Below are positions 33,725 to 44,631 of a stretch of DNA of 64,000 nucleotides, piece after piece. Origin of the DNA: Ancistrus triradiatus (lineage: Eukaryota; Chordata; Actinopteri; Siluriformes; Loricariidae). A program made the translations under genes and the position numbers. Position 1 is the stretch's first letter; each line of letters starts with the position of its first letter. The notes below the pieces were generated by a model. The model was not told the DNA's origin. It ran no database searches and saw only the letters and a list, made by a program, of their open reading frames with translations. The stretch is from the NCBI GenBank assembly GCA_025084515.1, contig JAJAGP010000754.1, positions 62,001-126,000 on the forward strand. Direction: 5' to 3'.

Positions 33725-33821
33725 CATTTATATTACTAACCAGCAGAATAGGGTGCAAGGCAGGAACCAACGGTAGACAGGGTGCCAGTCAATCACAGGG
33801 CATGCACACACGCACACACAC
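33725..33821 (-). mobile_element. V-SINE body fragment
   Basis: 'gggtgcaaggcaggaacca', 'cagggtgccagtcaatcaca' and the CA-rich stretch match the reverse of the V-SINE 3' body. It abuts the SINE pair. Confidence 0.6.
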
Positions 33822-33993
33822 ACATTTACATTTATGTCATTTGGCAGATGCCCTTATCCAGAATTGAAACATTCTTACAATCCAAGGAATTGTGGGTTAA
33901 GGACCCAGTTGCCTTGCTCAAGGACCCAACAGTGGCAGCTTGGCCCACAGAGGTGGGATTTGAACCCTGGACCTTTTGGTCCACAGTCCAGTT
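33822..33993 (-). mobile_element. tRNA-derived SINE, left arm of a head-to-head pair
   Basis: Tail words at 33824 ('atttacatttatgtcatttg') and reversed B-box 'gggatttgaaccctggacc' show minus orientation. It joins the next copy head to head at about 33994. Confidence 0.9.
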
Positions 33994-34169
33994 CAGGTAC
34001 TGGACTCTGGACCAGAAGTCCAGGGTTCAAATCCCACCTCTGCCAAGCTGCCACTGTTGGGTCCTTGAGCAAGACCCTTAACCCACAACTGCTTGGATTG
34101 TAAGACTGTACCAACTGTAAGTCGCTCTGGATAAGGGTGTCTGCTAAATGCTGTAAATGTAAATGTAAA
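33994..34169 (+). mobile_element. tRNA-derived SINE, right arm of a head-to-head pair
   Basis: Starts at 'caggtactggactctggacc', so the first 20 or so bases of the head are missing. B-box 'agggttcaaatcccacct', tail 'gctgtaaatgtaaatgtaaa'. With its partner it forms an inverted repeat of about 170 bp per arm. Confidence 0.9.
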
Positions 34170-34376
34170 GTCCCCACACGTTAGTCTCAAGATCCTTGTA
34201 GGATGATTGAAATAATCATTGCTGTAACTCACTAATGCTAAACCTACACCTACTGTACCCCTAACCTTAACCTCAGTAACTTAATGGAGATCTTTTGACT
34301 CTTTTCGTTTGTCAGAAGAAAGTTGCACAAAAAAAACAACAACAAAAAAACAACTTTTCCCTATGGGGACCACAAA

Positions 34377-34427
34377 ATGTCCCCACAAGGTTATAAATGT
34401 CAGATCTTGCTATCCTTGTGGGGACAT
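34377..34427. repeat. Hairpin repeat with GTCCCCACAAGG arms
   Basis: 'atgtccccacaagg' (34377-34390) faces 'ccttgtggggacat' (34414-34427), a perfect 14-base inverted repeat with a 23-base loop. This motif is a dispersed repeat in many fish genomes, from memory. Class uncertain. Confidence 0.7.
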
Positions 34428-34429
34428 CA

Positions 34430-36036
34430 CCATGACACACAGTTTAGTGATAGAAAAGATTCACATGTTTTCACAAGTCATTAAACCATGACTTTGCATT
34501 TTACTTTTTTGCAGCTTTGAAAAAGCAATTATTCTTTCTGTTTTAAGTCAGTGTCTGCCTGAAGTCACTGCCCTGTTGAGTTTCATCCCATGGAGATTTT
34601 TTTGTTTGGGCTTTCCATTGTTTTGCTCCCCAATATCTCCTCAGTCTCCAAAAAACCCACTGGTACATGCCCTAAACAACGGGAGGACAGCCGTGGGCCG
34701 GAGTGTGTCTTGACACAACTTTTATGGTGAGAATGAACCTGCATGGAGGAACACACTCCACTCCCTGTACCATTTCACCAGCTTTTCTCACTCCCATGGG
34801 TGTTTCTAAACTATTTGTTGTATTGAGGCACACAGAATTTAGAGGGGCACAGCAATACTCTGCCATGGCTGAGACATGAAGAACATTTTTTAATTAATTG
34901 GATGAACTAGTTTTATATCTATGAGCTATCTTGTCTGCAGAGTGACTGACTTTCTTTAAAATGTTTGCAGATGTCCAATTAATAAAGCTTTTAGAAAGAT
35001 GGGAAATGTTGTGCCTGTAGTGAATTTGCATGGCATGTCCTGTAGTTCTGCTCAGCAATAGCTCCAGGATAAAATTGACTTTTTAACCTCATTATCTTAG
35101 TGGGACACAGCAACATTTTACATCACGTGCCCCAGTAAAATGGGTCTGCTGACGCCCCCGTTGAGTCCTCAATCAGTTGTCAGTAGTCGCTATTGCTGCT
35201 ATTCTGAGTCATGAACTCAGACCTCTGTTCTGGTCAAAGAAAATTTCAAACAAACATGTCATACTTGAAAGCTTATCAATAATTCATCTTCTGAATTGAT
35301 AAAATGGTGGGTTTTCTTGCAGAAACTATAATCAATTACACAATTTTAGTTTCTTCATGAAGAGAGAAGTTTAACATCCCATAATGAACATCCCATGAAG
35401 AGGACTATGAAAACTAACTATCATAAAAGCTTCTGAACATTAATAAAGTCTTAAAAAAACAGATGCATTTAGAGAAGGAGGACCCTGATTCCTTATAAAA
35501 GCTTGTTTTTCTCTACCATCACATTTGTGCTAATGCAAGTGCTACTCTGTTTTGCTCAGCATGTCATGTCTTTACAAATCCAATTCATGTCCTTGTTTCT
35601 TTAAATCTTTTACTTAAATTCAAGTCAGTTCTTATTTATTCCACCTCGGTGCAATCCAGTTTCCATCTCATTGGGTTGAAATGGGTTAGCTTAATGAATT
35701 GCTCAAAATGTACTGATGCTAAAATTATATGTCATTCGCCAGTCTGCACATTATTACGTGCGTCGAGCAGAGGAGTCAGGATGAAACAGAAGAGCGACTC
35801 AAAACTTTTCACTTCACTACATTATATGACACTGAGCATCAGTGCTAAAAAGATGTCTAGTGAGAGGCATTAATCTTCGAAGTGAAATACAGTGCAACAT
35901 CTAAGACATCCCTGCATTCAGTGGTTTACACAACAAGTTTCATCATGTGCACCAAAGATCTCTGCACATTCCTGCTCCATAGGTGAAGTTCTATTTATAA
36001 CACGTTTCATACTTCTCTGTGTGCGTAATTGCGTTT
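34430..36036. other. No recognised gene or repeat
   Basis: About 1.6 kb of AT-rich sequence with short frames only. Confidence 0.45.
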
Positions 36037-36038
36037 TT

Positions 36039-36156
36039 GTGGTTCCCAATCTTTTTAGCTAGTAGACTGGTCATAAATCAAGTCCCGTGAGCCACATAGA
36101 GCAATTAGCATAATTTAATAAGCATGGAAGTTCAGACCTCAAGTTGAGAACCAGTG
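36039..36156. mobile_element. Short hAT-type MITE
   Basis: Start 'gtggttcccaatctttttag' and end 'cctcaagttgagaaccagtg' are inverted. Octamers near the ends (tgcgtttt and tgcgttat) look like a target duplication, but their spacing is off by one base, so I do not rely on them. Confidence 0.6.
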
Positions 36157-36328
36157 CGTTATTGCAAAATGATTGAACGACTGCAATTATTATAATTCAA
36201 TAATCACTTAAATGAAGTACTTGCTTTATAAGCAACATAGTGTTTATCTGCATCTATAACATGCATAAACAACATTAAGGTGCAACTATATAACAGTTAT
36301 ATCAGCTTTTGGACTAGAGAATAAACCA

Positions 36329-37593
36329 GGGGCATCATTTAAAAACAGTGCGTATGCCAAAAAAATAAAATAAAAAATCCGCAATGTGCGTACGCAGCAT
36401 CTCAGGTAGAAATCGAGATCCATAAGAAAATACTTTTGGGGAAAACAAGCGTTCATTTACGCAAGCTTTGACCCATGCGTTCTGCCATAAAACCATTTGG
36501 GAGAGAGCAGGAATTGGCGACACCTTAAGGTAAAATAAAGAGTTGCAGCTAAATGTGCAAAACATCGTCACACATATCAGTTCATTAATTAAGTTCCATA
36601 ATTACGCTCCTTAATAGGTCACTAAGTCATGAAAATCATCACGTGAGGACGTGATGTGTCGATTGTGAATAACTTGACCCCAACGCAAGGTATATTTTTT
36701 AAGAAGCTATTTCAATGTTGTTTACATTTACATTTACAGCATTTAGCAGACGCCCTTATCCAGAGTGACTTACAGACGGTTGATACAATCTTACAATCCA
36801 AGCAATTGTGGGTTAAGGGTCTTGCTCAAGGACCCAACAGTGGCAGATGTGGGATTTCAACTCTGAACCTTCTGGTCCATAGTCCAGTACCTTAATTGCT
36901 AGGCTACCACAGACATTATATTTCAGACGTTATACTTTTATGTCTTTTAGCTCATTTGTCAGCTTTTCAATTGGATTACAGTCTGAGTTTTTCGTCTTTA
37001 TTACAAATGTCTAAAATTCTAAGAAAAACATTTACCCGGTTCTCCTCTGCAGGGTTCATCAGCCAAATCAGTATTTCCCTCCTTTTAACTCACCCTGCCA
37101 CTTAAGAGGAATTCCCCAATGAAGTGAAGTTGTGGGCTTTCCTCCTCCACCAGTCACACTCTGCCTGTGCAAAGCAATTTGTTTCTTTGCATCGACTTTT
37201 AGGTATGACCCCCTTTGCTTTAACTCCTGCAACAGTGCATCTTGTGGAACTAACAGTCTCCAAAATTTATTTTCTTTTCCTTTCATTCCTCCATATCACC
37301 ACTATCCCACTCAACAATGAATAGGACACCCCCTATTTAAGCATTCATGAGGTAATTTGCATGGACCATTTATGCATACGTATGGGCGGTAAAATGGAAC
37401 ATGAGGCTTGTTCACCTGCGTACATTTGGAAGGCGATTGTGATTTATAAAAGGAAACAGTGTTCAGGTGTGCATACGCAAGGTTTTATTCATCTGGATTA
37501 ATGTTTACTGGATTAATGTATAATGTGTACTGGTTTTGTGTGTAGGCACACTTTCACTCCAGAACCCACACAGAGTTTTAGAAATGAGGCCCC
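36329..37593. mobile_element. Harbinger-like non-autonomous element
   Basis: Ends 'ggggcatcatttaaaaacag' and 'agttttagaaatgaggcccc' are inverted. Subterminal words rich in 'gcgtacg' ('atgtgcgtacgcagc') and 'tacgcaagct' are typical of this fish group. It is about 1265 bp and holds a SINE at 36721-36913. No transposase frame. The superfamily is inferred from the ends. Confidence 0.7.
36721..36913 (-). mobile_element. tRNA-derived SINE nested in the Harbinger-like element
   Basis: 'tttacatttacatttacagc' is the reverse tail, and 'ttgctaggctaccacagaca' the reverse 5' end. The insertion is younger than its host. Confidence 0.9.
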
Positions 37594-37647
37594 TGATACT
37601 TAACATCGCAAGCAATTTGTCAAATTTCAAACTGGAGAGCTCAAGAA

Positions 37648-38180
37648 GTTTCGATTAGATTAGATTAGATTCAATTTATTGTCATTATACATGTACAAGT
37701 ACAAGGCAACGAAATGCATTTTTAGAAGAAACAAGAAACAATGAACACATTGGGAAAAAAGGAGAACTCCTTCCAGCACACAAGCGCATAAACATAACAC
37801 AGACACACAACTAGTCACTGGTTAGGGATGTGGGGATCGGGAAAAGTAACCAAAACGACAAGCAGCCATCCGTGTTCGCAGCCGATCGGCGCCCTGCAGA
37901 CCCGTCCCGCCGTCTTGGTGGAGTTAAGCTTAGAGTGGAAGGCGTTTGATTTGGGTTGGGAAAAAGTTCTGTCAGTTCTCATTCTCGCAGCAAGAAAAAA
38001 GTCTGTACAAAGTTCGCGATAACATGGCAGTATACAGCGCTTACTGCCCAGAATGAAAAACAGTCAGTGGATGCGGGGTAGGTACGTAGCAGCAGATCCT
38101 CCGGAGGAATTTCTTATCAGCGAGGCCGTTACTGATAACAGGGAAGCCGAGAGTAGAAATGACTTTGTTTTGACTGAGCT
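37648..38180 (-). mobile_element. LINE-like 3' end, minus strand
   Basis: Read on the minus strand it ends 'aatgacaataaattgaatct' followed by AATCT units, with 'cgttgccttgtacttgtac' just before. This is a common layout of fish LINE 3' ends. The upstream limit is uncertain. No reverse transcriptase frame is present. The hydrophobic open frame at 38187-38918 lies directly upstream on the same strand. Confidence 0.6.
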
Positions 38181-38186
38181 CAAATT

Positions 38187-38918
38187 TTAACACTCAGAAT
38201 CAATGTATCTCTGATTTACCTCATTTCGCAAAGCCGTTAGTTTCTCCGTGATGGATTCCATGGTGCGATTAATATGCACAGTCTGAGTTCCAACGGCTCT
38301 GCCCACCATTTCAATCAGATTGGGCAGTTTCTGGGGACCTTTGACAACTGACCCAACTCTTTTAATTTCCGGATACAGCAGGGTAACGCCTAATTCAATC
38401 AGCAGAAACCCCACAATCAAAGTTCCGAATAAATACACATCCCCGATGTCCTCCAACAAAAGAGGTACCAGGCACATGACTCCCCACTTCCCCCACGAGT
38501 CCATCACGTATCCTGCCATCTGCGTTCCGTCTGGGCATGTGGGTTCCCCCGAACCCGAAGATGGTAAGATGGTGTCAATAGCATTCAGAGACCATTTAAC
38601 CAATTCCATAATTTGTTCTTTGAGGAGCAGTGCTAAGGAGTAGAGTAGAGTAGACAAGACAGGTACAAAGAAGCCAAGCAGGAGAGATAAGAGAGCGAGG
38701 AACAGTGCGTCCGCCTTCCACGAGAGCTCAGAGGAAAAAAAAAAAAAAGGAAAGTTCTGCTGAACACCTTTGCTGTCACATTTTATTTTCCCATTATGGA
38801 GCCATTTTGCAACTTTTAAAACCACAACTGTCTCTGTGTGTCTATATCTGTTGTTAATTGGGGTTTCTAACATTTTTATCTTGTAGAATGTGGTCAGGAA
38901 TCGATTCTCTTCAGCCAT
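38187..38918 (-). CDS. Hypothetical membrane protein; probable exon 38220-38726
   Basis: A 243-codon open frame, by far the longest here, with no resemblance to transposase. I do not recognise the family. Residues 1-64 may be chance sequence. Just before codon 65 the minus strand has a run of about 20 pyrimidines ending in AG (acceptor), and after codon 233 reads GAG|GTAAAT (donor). The exon would be 507 bp, phase 0 at both ends, coding 169 residues. It begins LSWKADALF. Hydrophobic stretches lie at about 71-99 and 161-182, with a weaker one at 146-155. A Cys-Pro segment lies at 125-131, and a charged, possibly coiled helix at 216-233 (HINRTMESITEKL). No partner exon was found. It could be an isolated or captured exon, or a pseudogene. 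Confidence 0.5.
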   Translation of the reverse strand: MAEENRFLTTFYKIKMLETPINNRYRHTETVVVLKVAKWLHNGKIKCDSKGVQQNFPFFFFSSELSWKADALFLALLSLLLGFFVPVLSTLLYSLALLLKEQIMELVKWSLNAIDTILPSSGSGEPTCPDGTQMAGYVMDSWGKWGVMCLVPLLLEDIGDVYLFGTLIVGFLLIELGVTLLYPEIKRVGSVVKGPQKLPNLIEMVGRAVGTQTVHINRTMESITEKLTALRNEVNQRYIDSEC

Positions 38919-39055
38919 ATTTACTGTATACAGCCATATGCATTTTCATATTGTCGGAACTGCAGACCTCAGGTGTCTTGATGGAGCCTTCATTTCTTTG
39001 GACGGCACTTTCTAATTAAGCCAAATAGCTTATTTATTCAATCATTTATTCAAAC
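38919..39055. other. No recognised feature
   Basis: No upstream exon, signal peptide or promoter could be seen for the minus-strand open frame. Confidence 0.4.
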
Positions 39056-39166
39056 ATTTGGTACAACTTGCTAGTACTGGGTTAGAGCCCCTTTTGATTC
39101 AGAACTGCCTTAATTCTTCATGGCATAGATTCAACGAGGTGTTGGAAACATCTTTCAGAGATACAG
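39056..39166 (-). mobile_element. Tc1 3' end fragment, minus strand
   Basis: 'ctagtactgggttagagccc', 'taattcttcatggcatagat' and 'cgaggtgttggaaacat' are the reverse of the 3' end of the family at 7407-8556. Confidence 0.82.
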
Positions 39167-39810
39167 TGGAAAAATGTTTTGCCCCCAAATTGATCAAAAC
39201 CTAGAAAAAACACTCAAAGACATGTCTTGTGAAAAATACATCAGATTTTCGGCCTGGACAGAGCTCAGTTATCCCTGTTTGGTTTCACATTAAACACAAA
39301 CCACAAAATCAAATCTAGAAATGTTTTCAACTACTCAACAGTTTGAAGCCATCAACAACAAGTTAAACAATACTGACTCCTCTTTCTGTAAAAAACAGTG
39401 TGCATGTGTCTTAAAGAAGATGAACCTCAAGCCTACATTCATCAAATCTGAAGCTATTTTGCAACCCCATAACTAACTTTATGCGTACCATTGTGAGAGT
39501 GGGATTAAGCCTCTGTGCTAATGAAAATGTTTGCTACAGCCCATGAATAATAGGACGATCGATACATTATTGTTGTTTTGGCTTTGTATTTCAATTCAAC
39601 AGAAGAAACAGTAAAAACACATTTTACTTACTGAAAACAATGGCCAAATTATAGCCCCAAAAACACATTGACAGGGAAGTGATGGAATAGCTACTTTTCA
39701 CACTCGGAACAGGGAACGAGGACAGAGACAGACTTAAGTGCAAGTGTGGGTGCTTTATTAAATGACATAGTGGATACACAGCCAAGACATGGATAAGTTA
39801 TAGTGCAGAG
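39167..39810. other. Unassigned, some repeat-like text
   Basis: 'cagtggaaaaatgttttgcc' at 39168 looks like a transposon end, but no partner was found. 'gtgtgggtgctttattaaat' near 39745 resembles text at 55405 and may belong to a dispersed repeat. Confidence 0.3.
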
Positions 39811-39948
39811 AAACAGAGAAAGGCTAACAGCCCTAGCTAACACAAACAGACAGAGGCTATTAGGCTAAGCTAATGCAAACAGACAGAGGCTAACAGGCTA
39901 GGCTACACAAACAGATTCAGGCTAATTTTAATAAGGCTAGGGTAAACA
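39811..39948. repeat. 32-33 bp minisatellite
   Basis: About four imperfect units of the form 'aaacagacagaggctaacag' plus 'gctaagctaatgc'. Unit lengths are 32-33 bases and units differ by substitutions. Confidence 0.85.
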
Positions 39949-40039
39949 GAGATACAAAACTTAAAACAGGACTAGAAGTTTACACAAACACAAAACAGCA
40001 CTACACAGGGCTAGATGCTACATTTATTTATTTATGTAC

Positions 40040-40252
40040 CTACATTCCATATGTGATTGTTTATTGCTGCTACATATGTTATTTATTCCGACTCTGTCAC
40101 GTCCACATTGACCTGGTTTTTGCTCTTACTTTTTGCACATTTAAGCTGTTGCACTATTTGTGCGGACACTTTATACTACTTTACTTTAGTGTTATTCGTA
40201 CATATTCATTAAATTGTAACAATAAAGTTATTCTCTATTCTATTATTTATTT
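40040..40252 (+). mobile_element. Probable LINE 3' end
   Basis: 'tgttgcactatttgtgcgga' and the end 'ttgtaacaataaagttatt' followed by 'ctctattctatt' repeats resemble LINE 3' UTRs of fish. No coding part is attached. Confidence 0.5.
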
Positions 40253-40490
40253 GCACTATTGCCTTAAACGCTATATAGTTTTATATTATCTATTTTATCA
40301 TACTCTTCATAATTTTAAATGATCTCTAATTTATCAGTCTACACATAATTCCAGTTTATTTTAATAGTTATTTTTAAATATGCTCTCTCTGGTAATCATT
40401 ATGTAGCTATTGTTATTTAACATATTACTATAAACTGATTAATTATATAATTTAGTTTAATTCTTGCATAAAACATCTAAGCCACCAAAG

Positions 40491-40655
40491 AAGGTTGGTC
40501 CCTTTTAATGTTTAGGGAGTTTTACCTTCCCACTGTCACCCTAGGCTTGCTCAGATTGGAATTTGGGTTTAGATAATAGAAATAGTAGACAATTGTAAAG
40601 CTGCTTTGAGGCAATGCTCCTTTGTAAAAAGCATTACAGAAATAAATCTGACTTT
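40491..40655 (+). mobile_element. LINE-like 3' repeat, sense copy 1
   Basis: 'atgtttagggagttttacct', 'ccctaggcttgctcagattg' and 'agaaataaatctgact' match the copy at 41130-41325. It ends in the AATAAA-type tail. Confidence 0.75.
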
Positions 40656-41129
40656 GATGAATGCACACACTATCACATGAGGACATTAACACACAGTAAA
40701 AGACGTTATGGGCTCGATACACAACCCAGGACAGGATTAAGTACACACAACAGAAAAAGACAAAGCATGAATAGAAGCATCAGGAGCAAGAACGAAAAGA
40801 CTGAGTAAGTGCAATGAGACTCAACAAGGTGGTATAGTAAAAGTAGGGTTTATGCAGACAGCTGTAATTAAGCAGCCGGCTGTGGAAGGAGAAAAGAGTC
40901 AGAAGAGAGCCATGCAGGATGATGTAGTTTCCTGTCTGCTCCCAGTGCCCATCATCGTGACACTACTGATATACATGCAGGCATTGGTAAATATGTGGAG
41001 AATTTATGAGTGTGTTTTATTATAGACATCAATTGGTAAATCTTTTATTAAACCCAGTATCATAAGACTGAAACATAAAATAATTATGGGAAATATGTTC
41101 ACCTCACCTTTAGGATGGATGGGTCGCTA

Positions 41130-41325
41130 TTTGAGTTTTGGTCCTCCCAAGGTTTCTACTGTACCTTATAATGTTTAGGGAGTTTTTCCTTTCCACTGTC
41201 TCCCTAGGCTTGCTCGATTTGGGATTGGGTTTATAATTAAGAAGATAATCTAAAATTGGAAAGCTGCTTTGAGACAATGCTCTATTATAAAAAGCACTAT
41301 AGAAATAAAGCTGTCTTGTCTTGGC
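41130..41325 (+). mobile_element. LINE-like 3' repeat, sense copy 2
   Basis: Adds 'cctcccaaggtttctactgt' at the 5' side and ends 'agaaataaagctgtcttgtc'. Same family as 40491-40655, 17085-17438 and 62756-62925. Confidence 0.78.
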
Positions 41326-41454
41326 CTTTAATGAGCACCTTCCCCTCCTAACAGAGGGTTTAATGCAAAGGTTTGGGCACCACTGGAGGAAGTATTTGTT
41401 TGTTTGTGTAATGTCTCTTCAGCATCAATGGCTGTTCCTGACAGCAGCAAGGTT

Positions 41455-41640
41455 ATTACTAGACTAGTCAAACACACTGACAATGGGTCAACCTAGAGTG
41501 ACCAGTTAACTCCTGTCTCTATAATGAAACTGGAATGCCCAGAGAAAACCCACATGGATGTGCAAGGAGGAGGATATTCAAACTCTTGGACCTGTGTCTA
41601 ACCTGGGATCACTGGAGTTGTGGCGAATGAGCTAACCTCT
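41455..41640 (-). mobile_element. V-SINE-type SINE, degraded, minus strand
   Basis: 'agagtgaccagttaactcc', 'gagaaaacccacatggatgt' and 'gggatcactggagttgtggc' are the reverse of the V-SINE core and head. Confidence 0.65.
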
Positions 41641-41723
41641 TCCATGACATCACAATAAATGTAAATTATATTTCTGCACATAGTAATCAAATCAGAATGT
41701 TGTCCAAATCAGTCAAAATAAGT

Positions 41724-41785
41724 TCAATTGTAAGTCACTCTGCATAAGGGTATGTGCTAAATTTTGTAAATGTAATTGAAGTCAC
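41724..41785 (+). mobile_element. tRNA SINE tail fragment
   Basis: 'caattgtaagtcactctgca' and 'aaattttgtaaatgtaattg' match the last third of the SINE. Confidence 0.7.
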
Positions 41786-42744
41786 AGTGATAAACGCAAT
41801 ACAATAGTATATCATATTTATTGCTCATTGCTATGCAGCCAAACTCACCAGGGACTCATTAGAAGTAAAAGGAATTCGGCCAAATGTGTTATAATAACTG
41901 ACTTCACAATCTAAAAATGAAATGAGTACGGTTGCAATATCACTATTCCCAATCCTATAGTGTTAATCCCCATCATCTCCATGTCTTAACACATGGAAAT
42001 AAAACCTTCTGCAAATGCAGTGCACCCAGTGTCACACAGGTGTCTTAACAAATACAAAGAAAACGTAATAAGTCTTAGGATGGATATTTTCTCTGAAATA
42101 GTGGTTGAACCTTATAATGGACTATACTTTTCGAAAAGTAGTTCTTTTTTATATATGACGCTTTTAACAAAGACTTTGTTGCAAAGCAGCTTACCAAAAA
42201 AGCCCAGTCTAGACTGCAAATGAGCAGACGCAGGTGATGTAACGCTGGCTGAGTGGAAGAGATGCACGCCAGATAGCTGGATCAAACAGTGAGCAATTTA
42301 TTCAAACAAACCAGAATTACAAAGCTCGCAATGAGTTCTAACAGCTCAGGGTACAAGGGATCAAACAGGTGGACAGTACCAGAAGGATAAGGCTGAAATG
42401 GAGGTCGAAGAGGTGCGGTCAGAGGTCAGTAACTAGGAGTCATGGCAGGAGAGAGCTCAGGAGCTATAACGTCAAAACTTAGTGACTTAACAGTGATTGA
42501 TTAGAGAGGTTAGGCATAAATAGATAGAAGGTGATGAGTGAGAAATGAAGATCAGGTGAGAGACATTAAGGCAGGTGAGGCAGGTGGAGTCATGGCATTG
42601 GACGAAGTAGTCACAGGCATTACAGGTGACAGTGGGAAGGAAAAAAGAAACCTTGAGACAAACCTTTTTTTTCTTATATAAAGGAAATGAAGCAGTTTTG
42701 TGTGGAATACTAGGTGCCTGAGGATGAAGATCGCAAACCTAAAG
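41786..42744. other. No recognised gene
   Basis: Bases 42240-42490 ('gtgagcaatttattcaaac') look like a dispersed repeat but show no known ends. No domain in any frame. Confidence 0.35.
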
Positions 42745-43375
42745 CCCAAAAAAATTCAAACCCACTTCTTTCAGCTATGAGCAGGCAACTGAGGCTACAA
42801 TTTGCAAATTTGCATGGGCTCACCAAAATTGGACAACAGAACACTGGAAAAATGCTGCCTGGTCTGATGAGTCTGCAGATGGTAGGATCAGAATTTGGCA
42901 TAAAAAACATGAAGACACAGATTCATCCTGCCTTCTATCAACAGTTCAGGCTGCTGGTGGTGAAATGGTATGGGGGATATTTTTCTGGCACACTTTGCCC
43001 AACTTAATACCAATTGAGCATTTTGTAAATGCCACAGCCTACCTGAGTATTGTTGCTGACCATGCGCAACCCTTTCTCATCACAGTGTACCCATCATATA
43101 CCAGCAACGTACCAGGCATCTCACACTGGTTTCTTGAACCTGACCATGAGTTCACTGTACTCAAATGGCCTACAATTCGGCAGAGCATCTTTTGGATGTG
43201 GTGGAACTAGAGATTGGTGTCATGAATGTGCAGTCAGCAAATCAGCAGTAACTAAGTGATGCTATCATGCCAATTTGGACAAAATGTCTGAGATATGTTT
43301 CCAGAACCTTGTTGAATCTATACCATGAAGATTTAACGTCGTTCTGTAGGCAGAAGGGGGTCCAACCCGGTACTA
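42745..43375 (+). mobile_element. 5'-truncated Tc1 relic
   Basis: 'tgcctggtctgatgagtctg' (first Asp, near 42859), 'ggtatgggggatatttttct', 'ctgaccatgagttcactgta' and 'cagaagggggtccaacccgg' follow the 3' half of the family at 7407-8556. The catalytic Glu region is damaged ('tacaattcggcagagc'). The first half is missing. Confidence 0.85.
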
Positions 43376-43725
43376 GTCTGTTTTAAATGAACACATGACA
43401 TTCACCAATATTAATGCTAGTCCATCTGTTTCTCTGCATTGCTATTATTATGGTATATTAGACCCCATGCACAGTCACTCCATTAACCTACCTGGGTCAA
43501 GTTAACACGACCACTCAGTGACCTTATTTCAAACTTTCACCTGACTTGCCTCCCTCAACATTTATCCAGTATTCATTTTACTACTTCGAACAGACTGATA
43601 AGCCTGTTAATCTACACAGATAAGGAGCATTGAGCGGGATATTAACAAGCACCTTCAAACACAGGCTTCTCAAGGTTTCTTTGCCTTATATTGACTTAAG
43701 CACTTTTCCAGTAAAGGAATTGGAT
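43376..43725. other. No recognised gene or repeat
   Basis: Nothing identifiable beyond a possible foldback-MITE scrap ('gtccatctgtttctctgcat' at 43421). Confidence 0.4.
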
Positions 43726-44322
43726 CAGTGAGTGCGTTTACATGCATTAATAATCTGATAACTGCAGAAAATCAGATTTTGTCAGGCAGCTGATCAACGA
43801 GTATACATGCACTCGAGTAATCAGAGAATGGGAAACCTCTGGGTTTACATGACTCAGGCAGTAATCGGATTTCTACTTTGCAACCAGCCAATAATCTCAC
43901 AGAAATATGCGACAGATACTTCAAACTTTAATATTAAATAATAAAAAAAATTATTTTCTCGTGTATATAATGCGTTTCAGAGTCTCCCCAAATTGTTCGA
44001 TAGATGTTTCGCTGGTCAGTGGTCAATGGAAATGATGCAAAACAAAGCCAAGTCTTTAGAAATATGCAGACCTGGCAACCGTGGGGGAACGCTCATGCAC
44101 ATGCGCAGTCTGAAAACACCAATTATTATCAAGTAACTGGTATACAGGAGTACAAAGAGTACTCCGATTGCTGGGGGGAACACCAGCTCTCTTTATCAGA
44201 TTTCTTAATCTGACTTCTAGATCGGAGTATGCTGTACTGTATATATGACCACAAAAATAATCAGATAACTGCAGAACTCTGATCAATATCAGATTATTAA
44301 GTACATATATATCCACTCAGTG
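43726..44322. mobile_element. MITE with 'cagtgagtgcgtttacatg' end
   Basis: Start 'cagtgagtgcgtttacatgc' and end 'acatatatatccactcagtg' are imperfect inverses. The interior holds several 'cagatta / taatctga' words. A partial copy lies at 25615-25773. No clear target duplication was found, so the superfamily is open. Confidence 0.6.
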
Positions 44323-44631
44323 TTTCTACTTGTGACTATGTTTACTTTAAAGGATGTAAGTAAACCAAATGAGATGCAGTAATCAAACAGGCTATCCATG
44401 TTAGAACATTTAGTAGTGACTTATAACTTATAGAATTACAAGGTATAATTAACCATTTGAGGGTTAAGGACTTTTAGCATCTGGCTAAAGATGCTCTGGC
44501 TTATCTGCTGACACCCGACGTCTAATATGACACATTTCAGGACTTAACACCAGTGATGTCATAAAATGTACTTGCTGACCTCAATACCAGTGTGACAAGC
44601 GAGTTTAATGCCCTTTTATCGTCATACATGT
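44323..44631. other. No recognised gene or repeat
   Basis: Nothing identifiable. Confidence 0.4.

Noticed and set aside
38727..38918. First 64 codons of the hydrophobic frame as real protein
   Set aside because: They include a Phe run encoded by a pyrimidine tract that looks like the end of an intron, so I treat only 38220-38726 as likely coding.
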